A stretch of 64,000 nt of DNA from Georgenia sp. TF02-10. GTDB lineage: Bacteria; Actinomycetota; Actinomycetes; Actinomycetales; Actinomycetaceae. The stretch lies in contig NZ_CP094289.1 in the NCBI RefSeq assembly GCF_022759505.1, positions 558,001 through 622,000 on the forward strand. The letters are read 5' to 3'. Shown here in pieces: positions 32,416-40,689 of the stretch (position 1 is its first letter; each line of letters begins with the position of its first letter). The notes beneath the pieces are model-generated. The model ran no database searches. It worked only from the letters and a program-made list of their open reading frames with translations, and was not told where the DNA came from. Both the position numbers and the translations under genes were made by a program.

Positions 32416-32924
32416 CTGGGATTCGCCGGGGCGAACGTCACGCGGAGGTCCTTCGTCGTCAGGAACAGGCTGAGGTCGTGGTCCAGGAACCGGCGGAACC
32501 CGCACTTGAGGTAGAAGCACGCCGCGTCCTCGTGCAGGGCGTGCACGACCACGAGCTCGAACCCGACGCTGTCCGCCGCACCCAGGAGCTTCTGCAGCGC
32601 GTCGAAGAGCAGCAGCCGGCCCACGCCCTTGCCCTGGTAGTCGGTGTCGACGGCGAGCTTCGCGATGAGCACTGCCGGCACCGGGTAGCCTCGGCTGCGT
32701 CCCACAGCGGACTCGGCGTCGGCTGCCTGCAGCTCGAACGTGCGCATCGAGTAGTAGCCGGCGACGCGCCCGGCCCGCTCGTCGAGGAGCAGCGTCGTGC
32801 GGGTGTTGTTCTTCCGCTCGTTCTGCCCCGCGTACTGGACGAGCCACTCGTCGAGCTCCTGCTCACCGCAGCTGAACGGGTGGAGCTTGAGCGCCTCAGG
32901 GGTGAACGGCCGCGCGATGAGCAT
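32412..32924 (-). CDS. GNAT-family toxin (TacT-like acetyltransferase)
   Basis: 170 aa. HPFSCGEQELDEWL near the N-terminus, the acetyl-CoA segment AKLAVDTDYQGKGVGRLLL, and HALHEDAACFYLKCGFRRF match TacT/AtaT-type toxins, which acetylate aminoacyl-tRNA and stop translation. The partner DUF1778 antitoxin is 80 bp downstream. The start at 32924 is chosen for length; no strong ribosome site is seen and GTG starts upstream are possible. It is divergent from the ImmA gene by only 8 bp. Confidence 0.83.
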   Translation of the reverse strand: MLIARPFTPEALKLHPFSCGEQELDEWLVQYAGQNERKNNTRTTLLLDERAGRVAGYYSMRTFELQAADAESAVGRSRGYPVPAVLIAKLAVDTDYQGKGVGRLLLFDALQKLLGAADSVGFELVVVHALHEDAACFYLKCGFRRFLDHDLSLFLTTKDLRVTFAPANPS

Positions 32925-32932
32925 CCTGATCA

Positions 32933-33958
32933 GTGCCCTTCCGTACCCGAGATCGAGAGCCGTGGACACTCTACGGTGAGGCGGCGACACGGGAACGAGC
33001 CGAAGCGGTGCCCGTCCCCGTGCTGCCTCCGTCCCAGGTCCGTGCGGACGTCCACTGGCTCACCGGCCAGGCCGACCCTCGTCGACTGCGACTTGCGGCC
33101 CGACACACCTTCGACCACTCGACAGGCGCGCGGGAGGTACCAGATCTGCAGGCCGACCGACGAGTGCTGGGGGACATCGAGCTCGCCTACCGCCAGGCCG
33201 GCGACCTCGGGGAGTCCGTGGAGGTTCCCGCCACCCCCGCAGCGGCACGGGAGGCCCTGGGTGAGGACTTCGTGTTCCCGTTCCTCGAGCGGCTCGAGGA
33301 ACGCCTCGGGATCCACGTCGTCCGCGTGCCCGAACTGTCCACCGCCTACTGCTTCTCCATCGGCGGGCGGCACGTCATCGCCATAAAGGTGACAGGCAAA
33401 TGGTTCTACGAGAACTTCTCCCTGGCGCACGAGCTGGCACACCTCGCAGACGGCTCCCGGTCCACGGATGCTGTCGACGATGAAGCAGAGGCTGCCGCAA
33501 ACGCCTTCGCCGCCGAGCTGCTCATGCCCGCTCGCACGATGCGCGCAGCGGGCTTCGAGAGCATCACCGCCGAGGGGCTGGCACGGTGGGTGTGGGATCA
33601 CGGGGTTTCTACGGACGCCACCGCCCGCCGCGTCGCCGCCTGCGGGATCGCCGCTGCCGGTGCTGTGCACCAGTGGGCCGAACAGCCGACGCAGCGCCTC
33701 CTGCGTCGGCACTGGCGCTCTTTCGAGCCTGGCGTCGACGCAATCAGCGAGCGGATGGCCGCTGCCGCCCGTCGGCACTTTCCGCAACAACTGCTCCACA
33801 CCCATCTCGAGCGGGTAGAAGACGGCCTGATCGGGCCGGAGACGCTCGCGTGGATGCTCGACGTGGACGTTGTGGACCTCGACCTCAAGGCGCCAGAGCT
33901 TCCGGCAGGAGATGTCGACGCGTTGGCCGCCGAGCTTGGCTTGAGCGCCGCCCCGTGA
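32933..33958 (+). CDS. ImmA/IrrE-family metallopeptidase-like protein
   Basis: 341 aa. The gluzincin motif AHELAHLADG holds H166-E-x-x-H170, followed by EAAANAFAAELLMPA, the third-ligand helix of COG2856 proteins. The first ~100 residues have no clear XRE helix-turn-helix, unlike the paralogue at 35572-36636. ImmA-type proteins cleave repressors in mobile elements or act as stress regulators. The stop overlaps the start of a PIN-like remnant (GTGA), suggesting a former two-gene module. Codon use is less GC-biased than in core genes. Confidence 0.8.
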   Translation: MPFRTRDREPWTLYGEAATRERAEAVPVPVLPPSQVRADVHWLTGQADPRRLRLAARHTFDHSTGAREVPDLQADRRVLGDIELAYRQAGDLGESVEVPATPAAAREALGEDFVFPFLERLEERLGIHVVRVPELSTAYCFSIGGRHVIAIKVTGKWFYENFSLAHELAHLADGSRSTDAVDDEAEAAANAFAAELLMPARTMRAAGFESITAEGLARWVWDHGVSTDATARRVAACGIAAAGAVHQWAEQPTQRLLRRHWRSFEPGVDAISERMAAAARRHFPQQLLHTHLERVEDGLIGPETLAWMLDVDVVDLDLKAPELPAGDVDALAAELGLSAAP

Positions 33959-34107
33959 CGACAATCCTGTTCCCGGACAACACGGTTCTGGTGAACTTTG
34001 CGGCACATAAATCGCGTCGACCTGCTGCACCACATCAGGGTCGGCAGACGCCGCTTAGACTTGATGAGCCGTTCGATCTCACTCGGGCCTATCGCCGCTC
34101 GCCCTAG
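33955..34107 (+). pseudogene. Frameshifted remnant of a PIN-like gene coupled to the ImmA gene
   Basis: The GTG overlaps the ImmA stop (GTGA). The product starts VTTILFPDNTVLVNFAA, which looks like the first strand and acidic residue of a PIN-like nuclease. After GCGGCA the +1 frame continues as INRVDLLHHIR, the expected helix, so one extra C appears to have shifted the frame. The open frame then ends at 34107 after 50 codons, and the rest of the domain is missing. Confidence 0.5.
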
Positions 34108-34130
34108 TTTTCCGGACGGCACCGTCGACC

Positions 34131-34721
34131 CTACCTTTTTCCAACACCACCCTTGATCCTGCGTTTAGCATTGAGGAACGTCGGCGCAGTTCTCGTACGC
34201 GGGAGCGAGCGAAGGGGCTCACCATTGATGCGTTCCCAGCGATTCCCGTTCGCATCCTGGAACTGAAGGATCACTTTCATTAGACCGAAAACTCGTCCTG
34301 GATGAAAGTAGTTTGTAAAGATCTTCTCCTCATGCGGAGCAATCTCACTAAACCCTAGGGTGAAGTCAACTTGGCGCCCGTCTTCCAGGAGGAGTGACGC
34401 ACGTATGTCAGAGAAGGTTTCGGCGCTCGTTGAAATAATGCGCACCTTGACCATGTACGCTTCGGAAGTCACAACTACCCGCCGGTCGGGCCCTATTCCA
34501 ATTAGATCCTGCGACCCATTGCTCTCGGGCTCCACCGGTGCACCCGGAAGTACTTGAACTGGCACAGCGCCTCCTACCGGAGCGAGGAGTCGCGCCTGTG
34601 CTTTCTTGCGATCCTCGAGGCTCCCGGTATAGAGGAAGACTGCCCAGAAGACCGCCCCTACAGTACCGATTGCGCCAATCCACGTTGGCACGTCTCCCCA
34701 GGTAATTGCCCAACTACACAT
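34131..34721 (-). CDS. Single-pass membrane protein of unknown function
   Basis: 196 aa. One membrane helix near the N-terminus (VPTWIGAIGTVGAVFWAVFLYTG in part, about 11-33), then a soluble domain rich in beta strands. I do not recognise the family. The gene is distinctly lower in GC than the window (ATTGAGG, TTTGTAAAG, CTTTCATTAG stretches), a sign of recent transfer. It lies alone between the PIN remnant and a gene-poor stretch. Confidence 0.6.
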   Translation of the reverse strand: MCSWAITWGDVPTWIGAIGTVGAVFWAVFLYTGSLEDRKKAQARLLAPVGGAVPVQVLPGAPVEPESNGSQDLIGIGPDRRVVVTSEAYMVKVRIISTSAETFSDIRASLLLEDGRQVDFTLGFSEIAPHEEKIFTNYFHPGRVFGLMKVILQFQDANGNRWERINGEPLRSLPRTRTAPTFLNAKRRIKGGVGKR

Positions 34722-35524
34722 ATCGGTCTAGCCCGCCGTAAATATTCAGTGACCCTGCCGGGAGGTGCATGATCTCTTCTTCCCACCAGACATTAATCCG
34801 CTACGGAATTCCGCGCCGTGAAGCATGACGTAGCCCTTGCTCTCGACGCACACTCTACCGTGCGCGCGGGCCGGGGTAGGAATCCTGTCGGTGTTCACCG
34901 TCATGCCTCTCGAGATGAAGGATCGGGTCGACGCCGGCGCCGGTGGATCTCGCCACGCTCGGGTGTAGACGACGTGTTGGCATCGCTCCAGCAGATGATT
35001 CACAGGCAGCGAGGTGACTCCCGGGCGTGATCGGTAACACCAACCTCCCTGGCCGGGAGGCCAGGACGTACCGTCGAAGCATGGACCCGAAGTCGGAGAT
35101 CCGCAAGTCCATGCCAGGCGCCGGGCGCGGACCACCTCGGCCTCGGTGATAGAGCTCGAGCTCTCGGTGCTGCGAGCACACGCCCACGCAATCCTCAGCA
35201 CCAAGACGAGCAGCGGCCACCACCACACCGAAGCCGAGACGGCGGACCGCCCTGGTGAACACACAATCCGCCGCCCGTCGCCCCCGCCGCTGCCGGCGAA
35301 CGCGAGCGCGCTGACGAGCGCGGAGCGCTCGGCTCCGCATCGGGGTGATCGAACGAGACAAAGGCCTGTTCGTGGCCGCATCGGCGCGGCCGGGGCAGCC
35401 GACCCCCTGGCCAGCTGCGGCCCGCACAGCGGGGCGCGCAGTCGGGTCATGCCCAGCTCAGGGGCACAGAACGTCACCCGAGGGCAGGCCCCCGAGCGCC
35501 GTCGACCAGGTTGGAACGCCACCC
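34722..35524. other. Gene-poor stretch of the island
   Basis: Several frames are open but none has a convincing start, ribosome site or recognisable protein pattern. Base composition drops near 34740-34830 and recovers after 35040. A short hydrophobic run appears on the minus strand near 35190-35230 without a gene around it. It is probably decayed mobile DNA. Confidence 0.5.
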
Positions 35525-35563
35525 CGAAGCCCCCGTCACCCTGGTCAGGGTGGCGGGGCTTCG
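35525..35563 (-). terminator. Hairpin terminator of the XRE-ImmA operon
   Basis: CGAAGCCCCCGTCACCCT pairs with AGGGTGGCGGGGCTTCG (one bulge) around GGTC. It lies 9 bp after the end of the XRE-ImmA gene. Confidence 0.8.
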
Positions 35564-35571
35564 TCCTTGAG

Positions 35572-36636
35572 CTACACCGACGTGAGGTGTCGCCACGGGC
35601 TGTCAGGCCGGCGCGGCACGAACAACTGGTTTTCCTCGGGCGATGAGAAGCCCGCGAGGCGGGCAATCTCGTCGTCGTCCAGACCCTTGGCCGCCAGCTG
35701 GTCGGCGACGTGCTGGACCAGGCGCGGTGCCTCGATCGGCACCTCGTCGCTGGCCGGCTCGTGAATCCGCCACCGCCGGTTGTTCATCTGCTTGTATAGG
35801 GAGGCCCGCTCGGCGGAACTGAGAACACCGAGCTGGTACGCCCGCTCGATGAGGGCTGCGATGGAGGTTCCCCAGTACCGCTTGAGCTCCACGAACCGAG
35901 CCAGGGTTAGCCGGCTGCGGAGCATCGGCTTGATCTCCTCGGCCGGCATCAGCAGCTCGGCAGCGAAGGCGTTGGCGTGACCCTCGAGGTCACCGTCGGT
36001 GTACTGCGAGTGCAGCACGAGGTGCCCCAGCTCGTGCGCCAGCGTCAGCCGCTTACGGTCTGGAGGAGCGGCTGAGTTGAGCATCACTACCGCATAGTCG
36101 TCGCTCCACTGCGACAGCCCGTCGACGCGGGCTGCTGAGCCAAAATCTTCCTCGAAGATCAGGATCCCGGCGGCCTCCATCCACGCGGCGAGGGAATGGA
36201 CGGGGCCGACCGGCATGTGCCACTGAAGCCGCACCATGCGTGCAGCGTCCTGTGGCTCGTCGATGGCCGGGTCGAAGGCTGGGACCTGCAGCTCGGCGCG
36301 GAGGCCGACCTCGCTGCGCAGCGCCTTGGTGTGCAGGCGCAGCATGTTCAGCCTGGCCTCCAGACTGCGCCAGACGCTCACCTTGGCGGTGGCGCGCCGC
36401 CGCATGTGGGCGGTCACAGCGATCCCCCCGCGCATCCGGTCGCCGTGCTGGAGCAGCTCCGGGGTGACGCCCAGAGCCCGCGCGAGCTGCTCGAGCACGT
36501 CGGGTTCCGGGGCGCGCAGGTCGTGCTCATACCGCGAGAGCGCTGCCTGGGTGACCTGGGCGGCCTCCGCAAGCTCCTCTTGCGTCATTCCTCGAGCTCG
36601 GCGAGCCGCCTCGAGGACCTCGCCGATTCCGGTCAC
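35572..36636 (-). CDS. XRE-family HTH fused to ImmA/IrrE metallopeptidase domain
   Basis: 354 aa. The XRE HTH (about 4-58: LEAARRARGMTQEELAEAA, QAALSRYEHDLRAPE) is followed by a linker and the COG2856 domain with LTLAHELGHLVLH (H201-E-x-x-H205) and EGHANAFAAELLMPAEEI. Such proteins act as repressor/protease regulators in mobile elements and as antitoxin-like partners. It is translationally coupled (GTGA overlap) behind an unknown gene at 36633-37262, which may be its target or effector. No integrase or excisionase is nearby. Confidence 0.88.
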   Translation of the reverse strand: MTGIGEVLEAARRARGMTQEELAEAAQVTQAALSRYEHDLRAPEPDVLEQLARALGVTPELLQHGDRMRGGIAVTAHMRRRATAKVSVWRSLEARLNMLRLHTKALRSEVGLRAELQVPAFDPAIDEPQDAARMVRLQWHMPVGPVHSLAAWMEAAGILIFEEDFGSAARVDGLSQWSDDYAVVMLNSAAPPDRKRLTLAHELGHLVLHSQYTDGDLEGHANAFAAELLMPAEEIKPMLRSRLTLARFVELKRYWGTSIAALIERAYQLGVLSSAERASLYKQMNNRRWRIHEPASDEVPIEAPRLVQHVADQLAAKGLDDDEIARLAGFSSPEENQLFVPRRPDSPWRHLTSV

Positions 36637-37262
36637 TGTCCCTCGGCCCCCCTCTCGTCGTTCGCCGCCTCGCGCGAAGCGTCCAGCAGATCCACGGTAG
36701 GCAGGTTCGGCAGGATCGGCTCGTAGACGAACGGCTCGGCGCCCGCGCCGCCCCCGTCGATGGAGTAGGCCCACACCACGTTGTTCTTGCCCTCGCGGTA
36801 GGAGATGACGGCACTGCCGATCTCACGGGTGTCGCGCTTCCAGCGGTACCCGACGGCGAGCGGCACCCGCTCGAAGCCCTCGAACGTCACCGATGCACCG
36901 CTCCAGAACACCAGGTCGCTCGGGGTTGAGTACGAGCGGATCCGGTCCGACTCGTTGTGTCGCTTCACCCGGGCCACGTAGCCGCGGCCACCCGCGGTCT
37001 GGATGCCGATCTCACGGTACGGCTCGCTTGCGGTCAGCTTGATGCCGTCGACGCCCTCGAGCTCGTCCTCGAGGTGTGCCCACAGGCGGGGGTGGATGAG
37101 GTTGGCCAGGTCCCGCTCGAACATCCGCAGCACCCAGGACGGGAACGCCGCGCGGAAGGCGGCGTAGTCATCGCGCGCGTTGTCCGTCGCTCGCAGCAGG
37201 GCCAACGGGAACTTGTCGCCGATGTCGTCCAGCACGGACTGCGAATCGCGAGGTGTAAACAT
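36633..37262 (-). CDS. Conserved-looking protein of unknown function, partner of XRE-ImmA
   Basis: 209 aa, no signal peptide or membrane helix. Visible features: DNARDDYAAFRAAFPSW, an amphipathic segment, then LIHPRLWAHLEDELEGVD, a basic strand YVARVKRHNESDRIRSYST, and a C-terminal EPILPNLPTVDLLDASRE. I do not recognise a family. Start ATG lies 7 nt after an AT-rich TATATT -10, so the mRNA is probably leaderless. First gene of a two-gene operon with XRE-ImmA; a toxin- or effector-like role is possible but unproven. Confidence 0.72.
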   Translation of the reverse strand: MFTPRDSQSVLDDIGDKFPLALLRATDNARDDYAAFRAAFPSWVLRMFERDLANLIHPRLWAHLEDELEGVDGIKLTASEPYREIGIQTAGGRGYVARVKRHNESDRIRSYSTPSDLVFWSGASVTFEGFERVPLAVGYRWKRDTREIGSAVISYREGKNNVVWAYSIDGGGAGAEPFVYEPILPNLPTVDLLDASREAANDERGAEGQ

Positions 37263-37269
37263 ACCGGAA

Positions 37270-37275
37270 AATATA
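37270..37275 (-). promoter_or_regulatory. -10 box of the unknown/XRE-ImmA operon
   Basis: TATATT on the minus strand, 7 nt before the ATG. This is the most AT-rich -10 in the window. No clear -35 is seen. ATACC half-sites at 37261 and 37273 may be XRE contacts. Confidence 0.5.
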
Positions 37276-37604
37276 CCACCTGCGTGGACGGGCGCCGCAG
37301 CACGCGCGGCCGACGCGCTGGCGTCCTCCGAGCACCCGAGGGCGCGACGCAACTACTGGACTGCTGGCAGTCTCCCGCACGATCGCCCGTCGTCGTGCCG
37401 GCAAGGTACCGCGCGTGCGCACACCATGACCGGCTAGACCTCGCCCTACGCCGTCGTGCGCCCCGGCCCGTGGCTCGGGATCGCCGCCGAGCACCGGCCC
37501 GACTTTGCGGTGGTTCGGGTGACGGAAGTGAGCCAGCACCCCCGGGCCGCGGGCCGGCAGCCCGTATTGCTGCTGACACGCGCGCCGGTGCCCTGCCAGC
37601 ATGG

Positions 37605-37630
37605 GCTTGCCCGCCGCCCGGCGGGCAAGC
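37605..37630 (+). other. Perfect 10-bp hairpin in the leader of the VOC gene
   Basis: GCTTGCCCGC (37605-37614) and GCGGGCAAGC (37621-37630) with a 6-nt loop, 20 bp before the ATG at 37651. It could be an operator or an attenuator. The rest of 37276-37604 shows no gene. Confidence 0.6.
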
Positions 37631-37650
37631 ACGGTCAAGGGAGACACGTC

Positions 37651-38112
37651 ATGGCGACCGCAATCTTCGTCAACCTGCCCACCACCGACTTGGACCGGTC
37701 GAAGGCGTTCTTCACCGGCATCGGCTGGCGGCTGGACCCGAACTTCACCGACGACAACGCGGCCTGCGTCGTCATCGACGAGAACATCTACCTGATGGTG
37801 CTCACCCGCGAGTTCTTCGCCACCTTCACCGACAAGCCGATCGTCGACCCCCGCACCTCCATCCAGGTGGAGACCGCACTGAGCTGCGACAGCCGGGCGG
37901 ACGTCGACGCGTTCATCGACCGGGTCGTCGCGGCCGGCGGCACCGAGCACCGCACGGCGCAGGACTACGGCCCCATGTACTCCCGTGACTTCGAGGACCC
38001 GGACGGCAACCTCTTCAGCATGATCTGGATGGACCCGGTCGCCGCCGAGCAGGGCTGGGACTCGGCCGAGGCCCAGCAGCCGGCGGCGGACTCCCAGGGG
38101 GCGGACGGCTAG
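37651..38112 (+). CDS. VOC-superfamily (glyoxalase/bleomycin-resistance fold) protein
   Basis: 153 aa. The pattern VNLPTTDLDRSKAFFTGIGW, then MVLTREFF and a C-terminal FEDPDGNLFSMIWMD is the YaeR/PhnB-like VOC fold with two beta-alpha-beta-beta-beta units. Such proteins bind a metal with one of several chemistries; the substrate is not visible. AAGGGAGA precedes the ATG. A hydrophilic tail of about 20 residues follows the fold. Confidence 0.87.
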   Translation: MATAIFVNLPTTDLDRSKAFFTGIGWRLDPNFTDDNAACVVIDENIYLMVLTREFFATFTDKPIVDPRTSIQVETALSCDSRADVDAFIDRVVAAGGTEHRTAQDYGPMYSRDFEDPDGNLFSMIWMDPVAAEQGWDSAEAQQPAADSQGADG

Positions 38113-38148
38113 GTAACGCGGCGGGCGCGGCCGGACGGACGGCCACGC

Positions 38149-38976
38149 TCACCCGGCCCGACGGCTCCGCGCGGCGACCAGCGCCTCGATGAGCTCGGCG
38201 ACGGCGTCCGCGCCGTGGTCGCCGATCTCCAGCCGGGCCAGCGCCTTGACGGCCGGTCGGGCGTTGGCGACGGCGACCGGCGTGCCGACCTCGGCCAGCC
38301 AGACCAGGTCGTTGTCGCCGTCGCCCACGCCGGCCGCCCGGACCGGCGGCACCCCGAGCCGGTCCAGCACCGCGGCGAGCGCCGCCCACTTGTCCGCGCC
38401 GGCCGCGCTCATCTCCCAGGACCAGTCCATCGACCTGGTCATCCGCGGGAAGCGCGCGGCGACGACGGGCCCGAGGGCGTCGACGTCGGCCGCCTGCCCG
38501 AACAGCATCGCCTTGGTGATGCCCGTCGTCGGCAGGTCCGCCGCGGGCACCTGCACCGGCTCGGCCCCGGCGGTGACCGCCGCCAGGTACGGGTAGGCCG
38601 GACTGCCCTCGACCAGCACCATCTCCTCGGCGGTGAAGAGGATGGGCTCCACGCCCCGCGCCAGGGCCAGGTCCACCAGCCCCCGCACCTCGGCCGGGTC
38701 CATCGTCGCCACCCGCAGCCGCTCCCCGGTGCGGGTGTCCACGGTGACCGCGCCGCCGGAGGCGATGGCGAAGCCCTCGACGCCGGCGTCGTGCAGGATC
38801 TGCGCCGCGTCGGCCGCGATGCGCCCGGTGATCACCACCGGCTCGACACCGGCGGCGTCGAGCGCGGCCAGCGCCCGCAGCGTGCGGTCGCTGACGAGGT
38901 GGTCCGCCCCGGCCAGCGTGCCGTCGACGTCGAAGGCCATCACCTCGGCGTCGAGCAGGTCGGGGGGCAGCTCCAC
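38149..38976 (-). CDS. HAD-superfamily (Cof-type) phosphatase
   Basis: 275 aa. Motif I is FDVDGTL with nucleophile D16 and acid/base D18; VITGR is motif II, a conserved Lys follows (ADKWAALAAVL), and GVGDGDNDLVWL is motif IV. The large C2 cap between marks Cof-type sugar-phosphate or flavin-related phosphatases. GGAGG lies 9 nt before the GTG at 38976. Substrate unknown; a role in the final dephosphorylation of riboflavin intermediates is possible for this family and there is a ribAD gene 3 kb away, but that is speculation. Confidence 0.85.
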   Translation of the reverse strand: MELPPDLLDAEVMAFDVDGTLAGADHLVSDRTLRALAALDAAGVEPVVITGRIAADAAQILHDAGVEGFAIASGGAVTVDTRTGERLRVATMDPAEVRGLVDLALARGVEPILFTAEEMVLVEGSPAYPYLAAVTAGAEPVQVPAADLPTTGITKAMLFGQAADVDALGPVVAARFPRMTRSMDWSWEMSAAGADKWAALAAVLDRLGVPPVRAAGVGDGDNDLVWLAEVGTPVAVANARPAVKALARLEIGDHGADAVAELIEALVAARSRRAG

Positions 38977-39195
38977 GGGCACTGGCCTCCGTCGGTGGTG
39001 GGGACGCGTTTGGGTCCACGGTAGCCCCGGCCCGGCAGGCCGCCGACGGCGGGGTCGCCGACGGCGGGACGCACCGGCCCGGCAGGGTTGCCACGGTGGC
39101 GGGCACCGACGGCGGGGCGCACCGGACGGGGAGCCCTCGGCCGCCGTCGGCGCTGCCTGGCGTGCGTGACCCGCCGCGCCCGGCAGAATCGAGCG

Positions 39196-40209
<1,014 letters not shown>

Positions 40210-40311
40210 CGCCCACTACGGCCGGGTTCATTGAGGCTCGGCCGAGGCCTGGCACCGCCCGTCAGCCCCGACCTTCCCCGCACCCGCCCAAAGACCGACC
40301 CGAGGAGACCG

Positions 40312-40689
40312 ATGTACCGCCTGACCGTCCGCGACCACATGATGATCGCCCACTCCCTGCCGCACCCGGCCTTCGGCCCGGCCCAGCAGCTGCACGGGGC
40401 GACCTACGTCGTCGAGCTCACCATCCGCCGCCGCGAGCTGGACGAGGCGGGCATCGTGCTCGACATCGGGGTCGCCACCGGCCTGCTGCGCGAGGCGCTG
40501 GCCGACCTGGACTACACCAACCTCGACGACCACCCCGACCTGCGCGGCACCCTGACGACCACCGAGACGCTGGCGCGGGTGGTGGCCGAGCGCGTCGCCG
40601 GCCGCCTGCCGGCGGGGACCTTCGCCGGGCTCGACGTCGTCCTGCGCGAGCACCCCGACGCCTGGGCCGGGTACACCCTGGACCTGTGA
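40312..40689 (+). CDS. 6-pyruvoyl/6-carboxytetrahydropterin synthase-like protein with incomplete zinc site
   Basis: 125 aa. The fold is recognised from MMIAHSL (zinc His14), QQLHGATYVVEL and the C-terminal LREHPDAWAGYTL. The canonical second motif is LHGHNY; here His28 is kept but the next ligand is Ala30. The catalytic Cys expected just before is also missing. So it is either inactive as a classical synthase or catalyses something else. GAGGAG precedes the ATG by 6 nt, and the stop overlaps the GT4 start (GTGA). Partners suggest a pterin- or pyrimidine-derived metabolite. Confidence 0.8.
   Translation: MYRLTVRDHMMIAHSLPHPAFGPAQQLHGATYVVELTIRRRELDEAGIVLDIGVATGLLREALADLDYTNLDDHPDLRGTLTTTETLARVVAERVAGRLPAGTFAGLDVVLREHPDAWAGYTLDL

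Noticed and set aside
34746-35666. Long open frames on both strands in the gene-poor stretch
   Set aside because: No start with a ribosome site, compositionally biased peptides, and mutually overlapping frames; GC-rich DNA gives such frames by chance.
31868-37650. A phage or ICE with att sites
   Set aside because: No integrase, no phage structural genes, and no repeat of the tRNA-Ser 3' end was found by eye. Only an island relic can be claimed.
38149-38976. Assigning the HAD phosphatase to the riboflavin or pterin cluster
   Set aside because: Cof-type HAD proteins are promiscuous and the gene faces away from the cluster; there is no direct evidence.
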